Assembly: GCA_963709485.1 (NCBI GenBank)
Contig: CAVPWE010000002.1
Coordinates: forward strand, 1-64,000
Direction: 5' to 3'
From: JAXDBM01 sp963709485
GTDB lineage: Bacteria; Desulfobacterota; Syntrophia; Syntrophales; Fen-1087
DNA length: 64,000 nucleotides
Part shown: positions 8,109-16,931 of the stretch, one piece after another
How positions within the stretch are numbered: the stretch's first letter is position 1
Layout of the letters: each line of letters opens with the position of its first letter
Position numbers and translations under genes: made by a program
Notes under the pieces: model-generated
What the model was told of the DNA's origin: nothing
Databases searched by the model: none
What the model saw: only the letters and a program-made list of their open reading frames with translations

Positions 8109-9335
8109 ATGGTCCATCAAATCAACGCAGGCGACACAGCCTGGCTACTGGTATGCTGCTCTCTCGTGCTTTTAATGACACCGGCTCTGGCTCTTTTTTA
8201 CGGCGGCATGGTCCGCCGGAAAAACGTCCTTTCCACTTTGACATTGAGTTTCGTCTTCATGGCCCTGATCGGCGTTCAGTGGGTCCTCTACGGCTACTCC
8301 CTTTCCTTTGGCGGCGATATAAACGGGCTCATCGGGGGGCTTGATTTTGTGGGCTTCAGGGGCGTCGATGCGATGCCTAACGGAGATTACAGCAAGACCA
8401 TTCCTCACGGACTTTTTGCCGCCTTTCAGATGATGTTTGCGGTCATCACACCGGCCTTGATCACCGGCGCTTTCGTGGAAAGGGTCAAGTTCAAAAGCTT
8501 TCTGCTTTTCAGTCTTCTCTGGGCCACGCTGATCTATGATCCGCTCTGCCACTGGGTCTGGGGCCAGGGAGGCTGGTTGAAAAAAATGGGCGTGCTTGAT
8601 TTTGCCGGCGGGACAGTGGTACACATCGCGGCAGGGTTTTCGGCCCTGGCCTTTGCCCTGGTCATCGGACCCCGCAAGGGATACGGCAAATCCCCCATGG
8701 AGCCGAACAATATTCCCCTCACCGTCCTGGGGGCCGGGTTGCTCTGGGTAGGCTGGTTCGGCTTCAATGCCGGCAGCGCACTGGCCGCAAACGGAGTCGC
8801 GGTGAATGCACTGCTGACCACCAACACATCGGCAGCCACGGCCGGCCTGGTCTGGATGATGCTCTCCTGGCTCGACGGCCGGCCCAGCACGCTGGGAATC
8901 GCCACGGGAATGGTCGTCGGTCTCGCTGCCGTGACACCCGCTTCGGGTTATATCACCCCGCTGGCGTCCATGGTGGTCGGGGCCGTTGCCGCGCCGCTCT
9001 CTTATTATGCGATGCGTTTTCGGGACAGGCGAAAACTGGACGAATCGCTGGATGTCTGGGCCTGTCACGGCATCGCCAGCACCTGGGGCATGCTGGCCAC
9101 CGGCCTTTTTGCCACGGTCGCCGTGAACAGCGACGGCGCCAACGGCCTGTTTTTCGGAAACCCCGGACAGATCGGCGTTCAGTTTTTTGCCGTGATCGTC
9201 ACGATCGTCTTCTGTTTCGGATCTACATACCTCCTGGCCAAATTGCTGCACTGGAGCATCGGCCTGAGGGTCACCGCAGTGGAAGAGGAAGTGGGGCTGG
9301 ACATCAGTTCCCACGGAGAGCGATCCTACACGTAA
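8109..9335 (+). CDS. amtB2: ammonium transporter (Amt/MEP/Rh family), copy 2
   Basis: A 408-aa paralogue of the divergent transporter with the same layout. The first pore-His region is DFAGGTVVHIAAGFSAL, the second is DVWACHGIASTWG; FNAGSALAANG is also shared. The start chosen is the ATG at 8109: it follows GAGGGGAAAGGG at proper distance, matches the N-terminus of copy 1 (NAGDTAWLLV against NTGDTTWVLI), and lies downstream of the predicted sigma-54 start site, whereas an in-frame ATG at 8079 does not. It heads an operon with a second PII protein and type III glutamine synthetase, so uptake, sensing and assimilation are encoded together. Confidence 0.95.
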   Translation: MVHQINAGDTAWLLVCCSLVLLMTPALALFYGGMVRRKNVLSTLTLSFVFMALIGVQWVLYGYSLSFGGDINGLIGGLDFVGFRGVDAMPNGDYSKTIPHGLFAAFQMMFAVITPALITGAFVERVKFKSFLLFSLLWATLIYDPLCHWVWGQGGWLKKMGVLDFAGGTVVHIAAGFSALAFALVIGPRKGYGKSPMEPNNIPLTVLGAGLLWVGWFGFNAGSALAANGVAVNALLTTNTSAATAGLVWMMLSWLDGRPSTLGIATGMVVGLAAVTPASGYITPLASMVVGAVAAPLSYYAMRFRDRRKLDESLDVWACHGIASTWGMLATGLFATVAVNSDGANGLFFGNPGQIGVQFFAVIVTIVFCFGSTYLLAKLLHWSIGLRVTAVEEEVGLDISSHGERSYT

Positions 9336-9373
9336 GCCCTTTCAAAGCCCATTGATCGTTGCGGAGACATGCA

Positions 9374-9751
9374 ATGCTGAAAAAAATCGAAGCCATCATC
9401 CGTGAAGATAAAGTCAACGATGTCAAGGATGCCCTGACGGAAATCGGCATCGTGGGATTGAATATGTTCGAGGTCCGCGGGCACGGGCGCCAGGGAGGCA
9501 TTCAACTGGTGGGCCGCGCCGGGACGTACCAGGTAAACATGCTGCCGAAGATACAGATCAACATCGTCCTGAGCGACCGCAACCTGGAAGATGCAATCGA
9601 AGCAATCCTGAAGTCAGCCTATACCGGAGAGCCGGGGGACGGTATCATCTTCGTGTATCCCGTGGACGACGTGATCCGTGTCCGGACCCGGGAGCGGGGA
9701 CAGGGCGCCATGATGTATCCCGGAGATATCGATGCAAAAAAGGCTCGATAA
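9374..9751 (+). CDS. glnB2: P-II family nitrogen regulator with a variant T-loop
   Basis: A 125-aa PII protein. The T-loop reads RGHGRQGGIQLVGRAGTYQV, which differs from GlnB of the facing operon: the standard Tyr-51 context (T-E-x-Y-R-G) is absent, as in PII proteins that accompany type III glutamine synthetase and amt genes in clostridia. Nucleotide-binding parts are intact (TGEPGDGIIFVYPV, VIRVRTRE). The ATG at 9374 begins the conserved sequence MLKKIEAIIRE; upstream TTG is not needed. It lies between amtB2 and glnN and probably controls one or both, with modification or ligand response different from copy 1. Confidence 0.92.
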   Translation: MLKKIEAIIREDKVNDVKDALTEIGIVGLNMFEVRGHGRQGGIQLVGRAGTYQVNMLPKIQINIVLSDRNLEDAIEAILKSAYTGEPGDGIIFVYPVDDVIRVRTRERGQGAMMYPGDIDAKKAR

Positions 9752-9794
9752 GGCTGCACATCCCATAACAAACATCATATACGAAGGAGGACGC

Positions 9795-11966
9795 ATGAAA
9801 AGAACAGACCCGGTGACGGCATCAGAAAGAAATTATGAGGTCAGGAAAGAGAAATGCATCCCCGTATCCGCCTATTATGGCGAGGATACCTTTAACAACA
9901 AGGTCATGAAGGAAAAACTGTCCACGGAGACCTACAAAAAAATCATGGCTGCGATCGACGAAGACAGGCCTCTTGACATCGAGACTGCAAATATTGTTGC
10001 CCATGCCATGATGGAGTGGGCCATCGGAAAAGGCGCAACCCACTTTGCCCACTGGTTCCAGCCCATGACCGGGATCACGGCGGAAAAGCATGACGCGTTC
10101 GGTGATCCCGGTGGGGTCGGTGAAATCATCGAGCGCTTCTCCGGGAAGCAGCTTGTCCAGGGCGAGCCGGACGCATCGAGCTTTCCGAGCGGCGGCATCC
10201 GGTCCACCTTTGAAGCCAGGGGCTATACGGCGTGGGACATGTCATCCCCCGCCTTTATCCGGAGAAGCGGCATTTCAACGACATTGTGCATTCCCACGGC
10301 CTTCATTTCCTACACCGGAGATGCGCTGGACAAGAAAACGCCTCTCCTGAGATCAAACAAGGCAGTCAGCAGGAGTGCCGTGAATATCCTGAATCTTCTC
10401 GGCAACAAGGGCGTGAAGAAAGTCTATGCGACGCTCGGGCCGGAACAGGAATATTTCCTGATCGATGCGGATTACTACTTCAAGCGTCAGGATCTCGTCC
10501 TGGGCGGCCGGACGGTCGTCGGCGCTGCGCCCGCGAAGGGCCAGGAGCTGGAAGATCAGTATTTCGGCAGCATCAAGGAAAGAATCTCGTCCTACATGCA
10601 CGACATGGAGGAACAGCTCTACAAGCTGGGCGTTCCCGCGAAGACCCGCCACAACGAGGTGGCTCCCAGCCAGTTCGAGCTGGCGCCGGTCTTTGAAGAG
10701 GCCAATATCGCCGTCGACCACAACCAGATCGTCATGGACACCATGCGGGCGGTTGCAAAGAAGCATCATCTGGTCTGCCTGCTCCATGAAAAGCCCTTCG
10801 CGGGGATCAACGGGTCGGGCAAGCATCTGAACTGGTCGCTGTCCGACGATCAGGGGAACAACCTGCTGAACCCCGGCCGGACGCCGCACGACAACATCCA
10901 GTTCCTGGTCTTCCTGATCGCCACGATCCGCGCCGTTTACAAGCATGCCGATATTCTTCGCGCTTCCGTGGGCTCCTATGCCAATGATCACCGCCTCGGC
11001 GCCAACGAGGCGCCTCCGGCCATCCTTTCCGTCTTCCTCGGCGACCAGCTTGTAAGGATTCTCGACGATATTGAAAAGGGAAAGGTGTCCAAGGCCACGG
11101 AAAGAGAGATCATCGATCTCGACATTTCCTCGCTGCCGATCGTCAGCAAAGACAATACCGACCGCAACCGGACGTCGCCTTTTGCCTTTACGGGCAACAA
11201 ATTCGAGTTCCGGACTGTCGGCGCCTCCCAGTCGATTTCCTTTCCGGCCGCGGTCCTCAATACGATCGTCGCCGAAAGCCTCGATCATCTGGCCGAAAGA
11301 ATCAAGGCCCAGGGGGGTAACAACATCCATCAGGCCGTATTTACCGTGATTCAGAAAGAGATCAGGGAAATCAAGTGCGTATTGTACAACGGCGACAACT
11401 ATACCAAGGAATGGGAAAAGGAAGCCGCCAGGAGAGGTCTCCCCAATGACAAGACCACGCCCATTTCCCTGAAGGCGCTGGTGACCAAAAAAGCATTGGA
11501 TCTATTCGACAAATACCAGGTTCTTTCTCATGTGGAATTGCAGTCGCGATACTTGATCCGCCTGGAGCGATACATCAAGGATCTGGAGATCGAGGTCAAA
11601 TGCCTGAACAATATCTGCCTAAACCAGGTCATCCCGGCGGCGATGGCCTATCAGAAAAGGCTCGCTGAAGCGATTATCGGCTCCCGGGAAGTCTTCGGAA
11701 AGTCACTCGACCTCTCGGCTCAGCAGGAGTTGCTCAAGAGGATTGTTGCGTTGATGAATCTGCTCTATGCCACCAACCAAGACATCCTCGCCAAAGTTGC
11801 CGCCGCCGCATCCATCCATGACGAGCAGAAAAAAGCGGAAATGCTCTGCAGCAAGGTCAAGACCCGAATGAATGAGCTTCGTGACTACGTCGACGAGGTG
11901 GAAGGCCTGGTGGATGATACGCTGTGGCCGCTGCCGAAGTACTGGGAGATGCTGTTTATCTGCTGA
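9795..11966 (+). CDS. glnN: glutamine synthetase type III
   Basis: A 723-aa cytoplasmic enzyme joining ammonium to glutamate with ATP. Length and motifs are those of GSIII, not GSI (about 470 aa). GSIII hallmarks are HFAHWFQPMTG near residue 80, RHNEVAPSQFELAP near 290, FAGINGSGKHLNWSL near 335-350 and GANEAPPAILS near 400. The ATG at 9795 follows AAGGAGG by 5 nt and is preferred to an upstream in-frame ATG at 9732. Third gene of amtB2-glnB2-glnN; a terminator follows at 12020. The tail has the usual GSIII C-terminal helices including LYATNQDILAKVAAAASIHDE. Confidence 0.96.
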   Translation: MKRTDPVTASERNYEVRKEKCIPVSAYYGEDTFNNKVMKEKLSTETYKKIMAAIDEDRPLDIETANIVAHAMMEWAIGKGATHFAHWFQPMTGITAEKHDAFGDPGGVGEIIERFSGKQLVQGEPDASSFPSGGIRSTFEARGYTAWDMSSPAFIRRSGISTTLCIPTAFISYTGDALDKKTPLLRSNKAVSRSAVNILNLLGNKGVKKVYATLGPEQEYFLIDADYYFKRQDLVLGGRTVVGAAPAKGQELEDQYFGSIKERISSYMHDMEEQLYKLGVPAKTRHNEVAPSQFELAPVFEEANIAVDHNQIVMDTMRAVAKKHHLVCLLHEKPFAGINGSGKHLNWSLSDDQGNNLLNPGRTPHDNIQFLVFLIATIRAVYKHADILRASVGSYANDHRLGANEAPPAILSVFLGDQLVRILDDIEKGKVSKATEREIIDLDISSLPIVSKDNTDRNRTSPFAFTGNKFEFRTVGASQSISFPAAVLNTIVAESLDHLAERIKAQGGNNIHQAVFTVIQKEIREIKCVLYNGDNYTKEWEKEAARRGLPNDKTTPISLKALVTKKALDLFDKYQVLSHVELQSRYLIRLERYIKDLEIEVKCLNNICLNQVIPAAMAYQKRLAEAIIGSREVFGKSLDLSAQQELLKRIVALMNLLYATNQDILAKVAAAASIHDEQKKAEMLCSKVKTRMNELRDYVDEVEGLVDDTLWPLPKYWEMLFIC

Positions 11967-12019
11967 AGCGCGTTGCCTATGGGTCTGAAAAATTGTTTGC
12001 CTTCATTTACAAGCGGGAA

Positions 12020-12050
12020 AAGCGGGGACAACCGGGCCTTCGCTTTTTTT
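12020..12050 (+). terminator. Rho-independent terminator after glnN
   Basis: A short GC stem (AAGCGGGG with a GC-rich partner ending TTCGCTT, two G-T wobbles) runs straight into a run of seven T. It lies 54 nt past the glnN stop, between convergent glnN and cydB. Confidence 0.6.
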
Positions 12051-12106
12051 GCTTGAATGGCGAATGAAACATTTGACGAAGCGGAGGGTTGTAGCGCCCC
12101 TGTTTC

Positions 12107-13114
12107 TCAGTAATGATCTGCCGTGGCCTTCCCCTTGAATATCCGGTAGACGAAAATCGTATAGCCGATGACGATGGGCATGCCTGTGAGGGCGATCACG
12201 CTCATGATCTGCAGGGTATAGAGGCCCGTCGAGCTGTTGAAAATGGTCAGGCTCAGCTTCGGATCATTGGAAGCGCGGATGAGATTGGGAAACTGGGCCA
12301 CCCCGGCGGCAAGCCACAGGCCGATGAAGGAAAACGACGACTCCCAGAACGGGGCTCTGTCGTTTTTCTTTTTGAGTGTGATCCACAACCCGGAAAGCCC
12401 CAGGACACTGAAGAGCACGCCCGCGTAAAACACGGCACTCCCCGAAAGCCCCGGAAAGACGATTAACAGAACGGCAAAATAGACGATGGCCGTTATCAGA
12501 TTGACCCCCGTCAACGTTCGGGCAGTCTTAAAGCACTGCTCCTGAAGCGCCCCTTGCGTCTTCATGATGGCCCAGGCAGCACCCTGCAGGAGGACGGCGG
12601 CAAATCCGGCAATGCCGAAAACAAGCGGCACGGGTCTCAGGAGCGTGAAGAAGCTCCCCGCGTATTCCATTCTTGCGTCCAGGGGCACACCGTAGATCAC
12701 ATTGCCCAGTGCGACACCGAACAAAATCGCCGCAAGGGCACTGCCGCCCGTAAAGGCTTTTTCCCACAAGCGGGCGCGCGGCTCGTCATTGGCCCTGAAT
12801 TCCATCGAGACCGCGCGAAAGATGAGGGCGCACAACACCAGCATCATGGCCAGGTAAAAACCGGAAAACGCCGTGGCATAGGCATGGGGAAAGGCCGCGA
12901 ACAGGGCGCCTCCCCCCGTGATGAGCCAGACCTCATTGCCGTCCCAGACGGGACCGATTGAATTGATCAGGATATCTTTTTCTGTTTTGCTTCCGGCAAG
13001 AAAGGGAAGAAGCGCCCCGACACCCAGGTCGAAGCCATCGAGAAGGGCGTAACCCATCAGCAATACAAAAATGAGCACGTACCAAAGTATTTGAAAGTAC
13101 TGGATGTCATCCAT
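12107..13114 (-). CDS. cydB: cytochrome bd ubiquinol oxidase subunit II
   Basis: A 335-aa membrane protein of the CydB family with eight or nine hydrophobic segments. Diagnostic pieces are GYALLDGFDLGVGALLPFL near residue 20 and GPVWDGNEVWLITGGGALFAAFPHAYAT near 50. With CydA it forms the quinol oxidase that reduces oxygen to water at the inner membrane without pumping protons. The start is set at MDDIQYFQILW (ATG at 13114, after GGGAGG); an in-frame upstream extension is rejected because the family begins here. It is 179 nt downstream of cydA. In a presumed anaerobe it is probably for oxygen defence. Confidence 0.95.
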   Translation of the reverse strand: MDDIQYFQILWYVLIFVLLMGYALLDGFDLGVGALLPFLAGSKTEKDILINSIGPVWDGNEVWLITGGGALFAAFPHAYATAFSGFYLAMMLVLCALIFRAVSMEFRANDEPRARLWEKAFTGGSALAAILFGVALGNVIYGVPLDARMEYAGSFFTLLRPVPLVFGIAGFAAVLLQGAAWAIMKTQGALQEQCFKTARTLTGVNLITAIVYFAVLLIVFPGLSGSAVFYAGVLFSVLGLSGLWITLKKKNDRAPFWESSFSFIGLWLAAGVAQFPNLIRASNDPKLSLTIFNSSTGLYTLQIMSVIALTGMPIVIGYTIFVYRIFKGKATADHY

Positions 13115-13293
13115 TGCATCAATCCTCCCGCTCTCTCCGCAATCTCCGTGACCCAATCTGACGGCGAACCTTATGAAGATGAACTGCCGTTGTCATCTCT
13201 CGATGTCCCCGGAAGTCGGTCCATGAAACCTTTATGGATGCCCGCAGCAGCCCGCCTCCGTGCAGCGACTGCCGGACCGCACCCGTTCTGCTC

Positions 13294-14601
13294 CTATGCC
13301 ACCGGTCCTTTCCTTACAATCTTCACAAAGATCAGCACAAACACCGCAAAGAGCAGCGTATATACCAGAGTGAACAAAACCAGGCTGAAAAGGATCTCGC
13401 CGGCGGACACGACAACCGAGGCCGCATCGGCGGTCTTCATCAGGCCCTGGATGATCCAGGGTTGCCGTCCCACTTCCGCCGCCATCCAGCCCGTCTCATG
13501 AGCCAGATGGGGCAGGGGGATGAGAAAGGGGAGCATTCCCAAAAACCACCCTGTCGCGTAGAGCTTCCCCGTCCAGAGCAGCCATGCACCCAGCAGCCCC
13601 AGCGCGATGGCCAGCATGCCCACGCCCACCATGATATGATATGTCTGAAAGACGAGATTCACGGGCGGCCAGTTTTCCCTTGGAAAGGCCTTCAAACCCT
13701 TGATCTCCGAGTTGAAATCAAAGTTGTAAAGAAAACTCAGGAATTTGGGCATATAAATGCCGTACGTTTTTTCCCCTTTTTCGTCCACATACCCCAGGGC
13801 GTAAAGTGGCGCCCCCCTGACCGTTTCGTAAAGACCCTCCAGGGCCGCCGCTTTGACCGGCTGCCGGTCAATGACTTCGACAGCGTGCATGTGGCCGAAA
13901 CCCAATTGCAGAATCGGGGTGATGGCAAAAAGGATAATGCCGATCTTCAGCATCATCCGGCCCGTTTCGCCATGCAAACCCTTTTTGACATAATATCCTG
14001 CAATCCCCGCAACCATGATCGCGCAGGTCATCCAGCTGGCCATGACCGTATGAAAATACCGGACCATCGTCGACGGGTTGAAGACGGCATCGTAAAAGCT
14101 GCTGAGAACAATCTTTCCCGCGGCGTTGATTTCATAGCCTGCGGGGGTCTGCATCCAGGAATTGGCCGCGATGATCCAGAAGGCGGACAGGTGCCCCCCG
14201 ATGAAGACGAGGAAGGCTGAGAGCCAATAGACCCGGCGCGAAACACGGTTTCTGGCAAAAAGCAGGACGCCGAGAAAGACGGATTCCAGGAAAAAGGCGA
14301 TGACGCCCTCCGCCGCCAAAAGGGGTCCGAAGATATCTCCGACCGTCCGGGAATAGCTGGCCCAGTTCGTGCCGAAGGAAAATTCCATCGTGAGGCCCGT
14401 TGCCGCCCCGACGACAAAGATCAGGCCAAGAAGCTTAACGTAAAAGTCCGTGATCTTCCTGTACATTACCTTATCTGTTTTCAGATAAAGACTTTCGGAA
14501 ATGAGGATGACCAGGGAGGTTCCCAGGGTCATGGCGGGAAAGAGAAAATGGAAGCCTATGGTCATGGCAAACTGGAGCCGGGCAAGCAGCACTGCGTCCA
14601 T
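13294..14601 (-). CDS. cydA: cytochrome bd ubiquinol oxidase subunit I
   Basis: A 435-aa heme-binding subunit. The N-terminus LARLQFAMTIGFHFLF carries the axial His of heme b595/d site by family comparison; SYSRTVGDIFGPLLAAEG and GWMAAEVGRQPWIIQGL are conserved quinol oxidase segments. It is about 85 residues shorter than Escherichia coli CydA, so it belongs to the short Q-loop class. The ATG at 14601 follows GGAGG by 5 nt; two upstream in-frame TTG codons are not used. No small CydX-like frame was recognised. Confidence 0.95.
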   Translation of the reverse strand: MDAVLLARLQFAMTIGFHFLFPAMTLGTSLVILISESLYLKTDKVMYRKITDFYVKLLGLIFVVGAATGLTMEFSFGTNWASYSRTVGDIFGPLLAAEGVIAFFLESVFLGVLLFARNRVSRRVYWLSAFLVFIGGHLSAFWIIAANSWMQTPAGYEINAAGKIVLSSFYDAVFNPSTMVRYFHTVMASWMTCAIMVAGIAGYYVKKGLHGETGRMMLKIGIILFAITPILQLGFGHMHAVEVIDRQPVKAAALEGLYETVRGAPLYALGYVDEKGEKTYGIYMPKFLSFLYNFDFNSEIKGLKAFPRENWPPVNLVFQTYHIMVGVGMLAIALGLLGAWLLWTGKLYATGWFLGMLPFLIPLPHLAHETGWMAAEVGRQPWIIQGLMKTADAASVVVSAGEILFSLVLFTLVYTLLFAVFVLIFVKIVRKGPVA

Positions 14602-14663
14602 AAACACCTCCAACAACAGACTTGAAACGGATCAACCGCTTCTATTGATGACAGCCTTATTAT

Positions 14664-15590
14664 TCAACCCGCAGAGACCGGCTTGTATTTTTCTCCGGCG
14701 ATTTTCATATGCTCTTGTATTTCCAGGTCTTTTTCCAACCACAGCTTCTTTACCCACGCATGCATGGCCTCGCGGAAAGCCGGATCGCCTTCGTAATCGC
14801 CATGCATGAGCTCTTTCGGTATTTCTATGGTCTTCATGCGCACAATGATCCGTTTGACTTTGCCGCAGAGAAATTCCCAGAAGGTCGGAATTCCGTCCGG
14901 ATAGACAATGGTCATATCCAGGATGGAGTGAAATTTATCGCCCAGCACATTCAGCGCCAGCGCAAGTCCTCCGGATTTGGGACGCAGGAGATATTTGTAC
15001 TCGCTCTTCTGACGGGCGTGCTTTTCCCGAGTATAGCGCGTTCCTTCAAGAAAATTCATCACACTGCTGGGAATGGTCGCAAATTTCCCGCAGGCGCGGC
15101 GCGTTGCCTCATAATCCTTGCCCCTCTGTTCCGGATGCTTTTCCAAATATTCGGAGCTGTGGCGATAGAGGAAAGGATAATCGAGCGCCCACCAGGCAAA
15201 CCCCATCAAAGGCACCTTGATCAGTTCTCTCTTGATGAAGAATTTCAGCATGGGAATGCGGCGATTCAAAAGGTGCTGCATCACAAGGATGTCAACCCAG
15301 GTTTGATGATTGCTGACAACCAGATACCATCCGTTATAATTTAAACTCTCCAACCCCTGCACATCCCACTGTGTCTTTTGAGTCAGTCTCATCCAGCCGC
15401 TGTTGCAGGCAATCCAATTTTCTCCGATCCGATGAAGAATTCTGTCCAGGACCCGCCGCAAAGACGGGATGGGCAAGAGAAATTTTGGAAGGGCGAAAAC
15501 AAGCAAAAGGGAAACCCATACCAGCACATTTACGAACAACAGCAACCCCGCGATTGCTCCCAAAAGATTTGACGGTAGGAAGTTCAGCAT
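14664..15590 (-). CDS. lysophospholipid acyltransferase family protein (PlsC/YihG-like)
   Basis: A 308-aa membrane-associated acyltransferase. After an N-terminal hydrophobic segment (AIAGLLLFVNVLVWVSLLLVF), the catalytic NHx4D motif is seen as SNHQTWVD near residue 92, a second motif around KRELIKVPLMGFAWWAL and the third as NFLEGTRYT. This order and the 300-aa length fit the YihG/LCLAT subgroup, which acylates lysophosphatidic acid or related lysolipids in the inner membrane. It is upstream of and co-directional with cydA, 62 nt away; a shared transcript is possible but functionally unexplained. Confidence 0.88.
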   Translation of the reverse strand: MLNFLPSNLLGAIAGLLLFVNVLVWVSLLLVFALPKFLLPIPSLRRVLDRILHRIGENWIACNSGWMRLTQKTQWDVQGLESLNYNGWYLVVSNHQTWVDILVMQHLLNRRIPMLKFFIKRELIKVPLMGFAWWALDYPFLYRHSSEYLEKHPEQRGKDYEATRRACGKFATIPSSVMNFLEGTRYTREKHARQKSEYKYLLRPKSGGLALALNVLGDKFHSILDMTIVYPDGIPTFWEFLCGKVKRIIVRMKTIEIPKELMHGDYEGDPAFREAMHAWVKKLWLEKDLEIQEHMKIAGEKYKPVSAG

Positions 15591-15931
15591 AATAACAATA
15601 TTCCTAAATACAAAGAATTTACGTTGTGATATGTATAACGCGAAATTATTTTATTGTAAAGAACCCATCAATTATATGTGCTGTTAAGCGGACCGCATCT
15701 GGATACTTACGATCCAACTGGATACTGACGGTTGTATACATCCTATCCATTTATGATGAAAAAAATTCAGTCAGTTGGAATATATATTTCAAACATTATA
15801 ATTGATTTCAAGTACTTATATAACTTATATCATACAGGCGCGTTTCTTGCTTATTTCTTTGTAGCAACATCTTGAAAACGGAAAGATGTGTGCCGGAAAT
15901 ATAATCTGCGAATCAGTTAACGAGGTGAAAT
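15591..15931. other. AT-rich intergenic region, divergent, with a repeat that may be an insertion-sequence end
   Basis: A 341-nt non-coding stretch between the divergent acyltransferase and Gly-rich protein genes, far lower in GC than its surroundings. Apart from the 13-nt repeat at 15699-15730 I see no feature that can be supported; promoters for both neighbours must lie here. Confidence 0.6.
15682..15730. repeat. short tandem repeat resembling an insertion-sequence terminus
   Basis: CTGGATACTTACG at 15699-15711 recurs as CTGGATACTGACG at 15718-15730, preceded by TGTTAAGCGGACC from 15682. Ends beginning with TG and containing internal multiple repeats are typical of IS21-family elements; no second end and no transposase are present in the window, so it would be a solo relic. 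A regulator binding site is the alternative. Confidence 0.3.
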
Positions 15932-16753
15932 ATGATGAAAGTTGCCTATGCGGTGTTGATTCTTGTACTGGCCATCTTTCTCATGAATCCGTCGTGCGGT
16001 GAAGCAAGAGGCGGCCCCGGCGGCGGTCCCGGCGGCAGTCCTGGCGGATATCGTGGCGGTGGTTCTCCTGGCGGTCCGGGTGGCGGATACCGTGGTGGTT
16101 CCGGCGGTGGCCCCGGCAGTGGATACCGTGGTGTCCCTCGAGGCGGCGCCTATAGCGGATATCATGGCGGCGGTCCTCCTGGCGGTCCTGGTGGGGGATA
16201 CCGCGGCGGCGCCGGAGGTGGATATTATGGCGGCCGAGGCGGCGCCTATAGCGGATATCACGGCAGGCCGTATGGCGGATACCACGGTGGGTATGGCGGT
16301 TATCGCGGCTGGCATAGTGGATATCGTGGCGGGTATGGCGGATATCGCGGCTGGTACTATGGTGGATGGTGGTATCCCTGGGCCGTGACGATCCCCTTCC
16401 TGCCCTATTATTACAGTACCCTCTGGATCGGCGGTTATCCCTATTACTACGCCGATGGGGCATACTATGCCCCGACTGCAAGTGGCTATATGTCTGTTGA
16501 TCCACCGCAGGATGCAGTGAGCAATGTGCCGCCGCCAGAGCCATCGGCGGAGCGGTTGTTTGTCTATCCCCGCCAGGGCCAAAGCGTGCAACAACAGGAA
16601 GAAGATCGCTATCAGTGCCACGGCTGGGCTGTCGGCCAGACTGGCCACGATCCGACCCAGCCGACCGGCATCGTGCCATCGGTTCAGAAAAGGGCAGATT
16701 ACCGGCGTGCGATGACGGCGTGCCTTGATGCCCGCGGGTATACTGCCAAATAG
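15932..16753 (+). CDS. secreted Gly/Tyr-rich protein with DUF6515-like C-terminus
   Basis: A 273-aa exported protein. Residues 1-26 form a signal peptide. Residues 28-150 are a low-complexity array of GGPGG, GGYRGG, GYHGG and GGYGGYRGW units. An aromatic hydrophobic segment (YYYSTLWIGGYPYYYADGAYY) follows, cut here into parts, then a C-terminal domain with RYQCHGWAVGQTGHDPT, which matches DUF6515-type proteins. A GAGGTG ribosome site precedes the ATGATG start. The Gly-rich part suggests an extended envelope or matrix role; function unknown. Its 3' end abuts a decayed K+ channel fragment on the other strand. Confidence 0.8.
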   Translation: MMKVAYAVLILVLAIFLMNPSCGEARGGPGGGPGGSPGGYRGGGSPGGPGGGYRGGSGGGPGSGYRGVPRGGAYSGYHGGGPPGGPGGGYRGGAGGGYYGGRGGAYSGYHGRPYGGYHGGYGGYRGWHSGYRGGYGGYRGWYYGGWWYPWAVTIPFLPYYYSTLWIGGYPYYYADGAYYAPTASGYMSVDPPQDAVSNVPPPEPSAERLFVYPRQGQSVQQQEEDRYQCHGWAVGQTGHDPTQPTGIVPSVQKRADYRRAMTACLDARGYTAK

Positions 16754-16756
16754 CGG

Positions 16757-16914
16757 AGGCGCAGCAATGTCAGATCGCCGTAACCGACGGTCGTGTAGGT
16801 GATTCCGGAGAAATAGAACGCCGACTCGGCATCGGGCAGGCATCCCGCCCACAGATAGAACAGCGCCCAAACCGTGGTCTCGGCTGCATGCATCGGGATC
16901 AGGAATCCATTCAT
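16757..16914 (-). pseudogene. fragment of a two-transmembrane K+ channel (pore region)
   Basis: The minus-strand translation contains AFYFSGITYTTVGYGDLTL, in which TTVGYGD is the potassium selectivity filter, preceded by a hydrophobic helix around TTVWALFYLWAGCLPDAES. Only about 50 residues are channel-like. Downstream of the filter the frame runs into sequence antisense to the Gly-rich gene, and upstream it is cut by the neighbouring lipoprotein gene. Both the first helix and the second helix plus any regulatory domain are missing, so it cannot make a working channel. The breakpoint is near 16757. Confidence 0.72.
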
Positions 16915-16931
16915 GGAAACAGTCTATCCCG

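Noticed and set aside
16004..16390. Gly-rich repeat region as a CRISPR or satellite array
   Set aside because: The repeats are codon-level GGY/GGP units in one open frame, with no constant spacer length.
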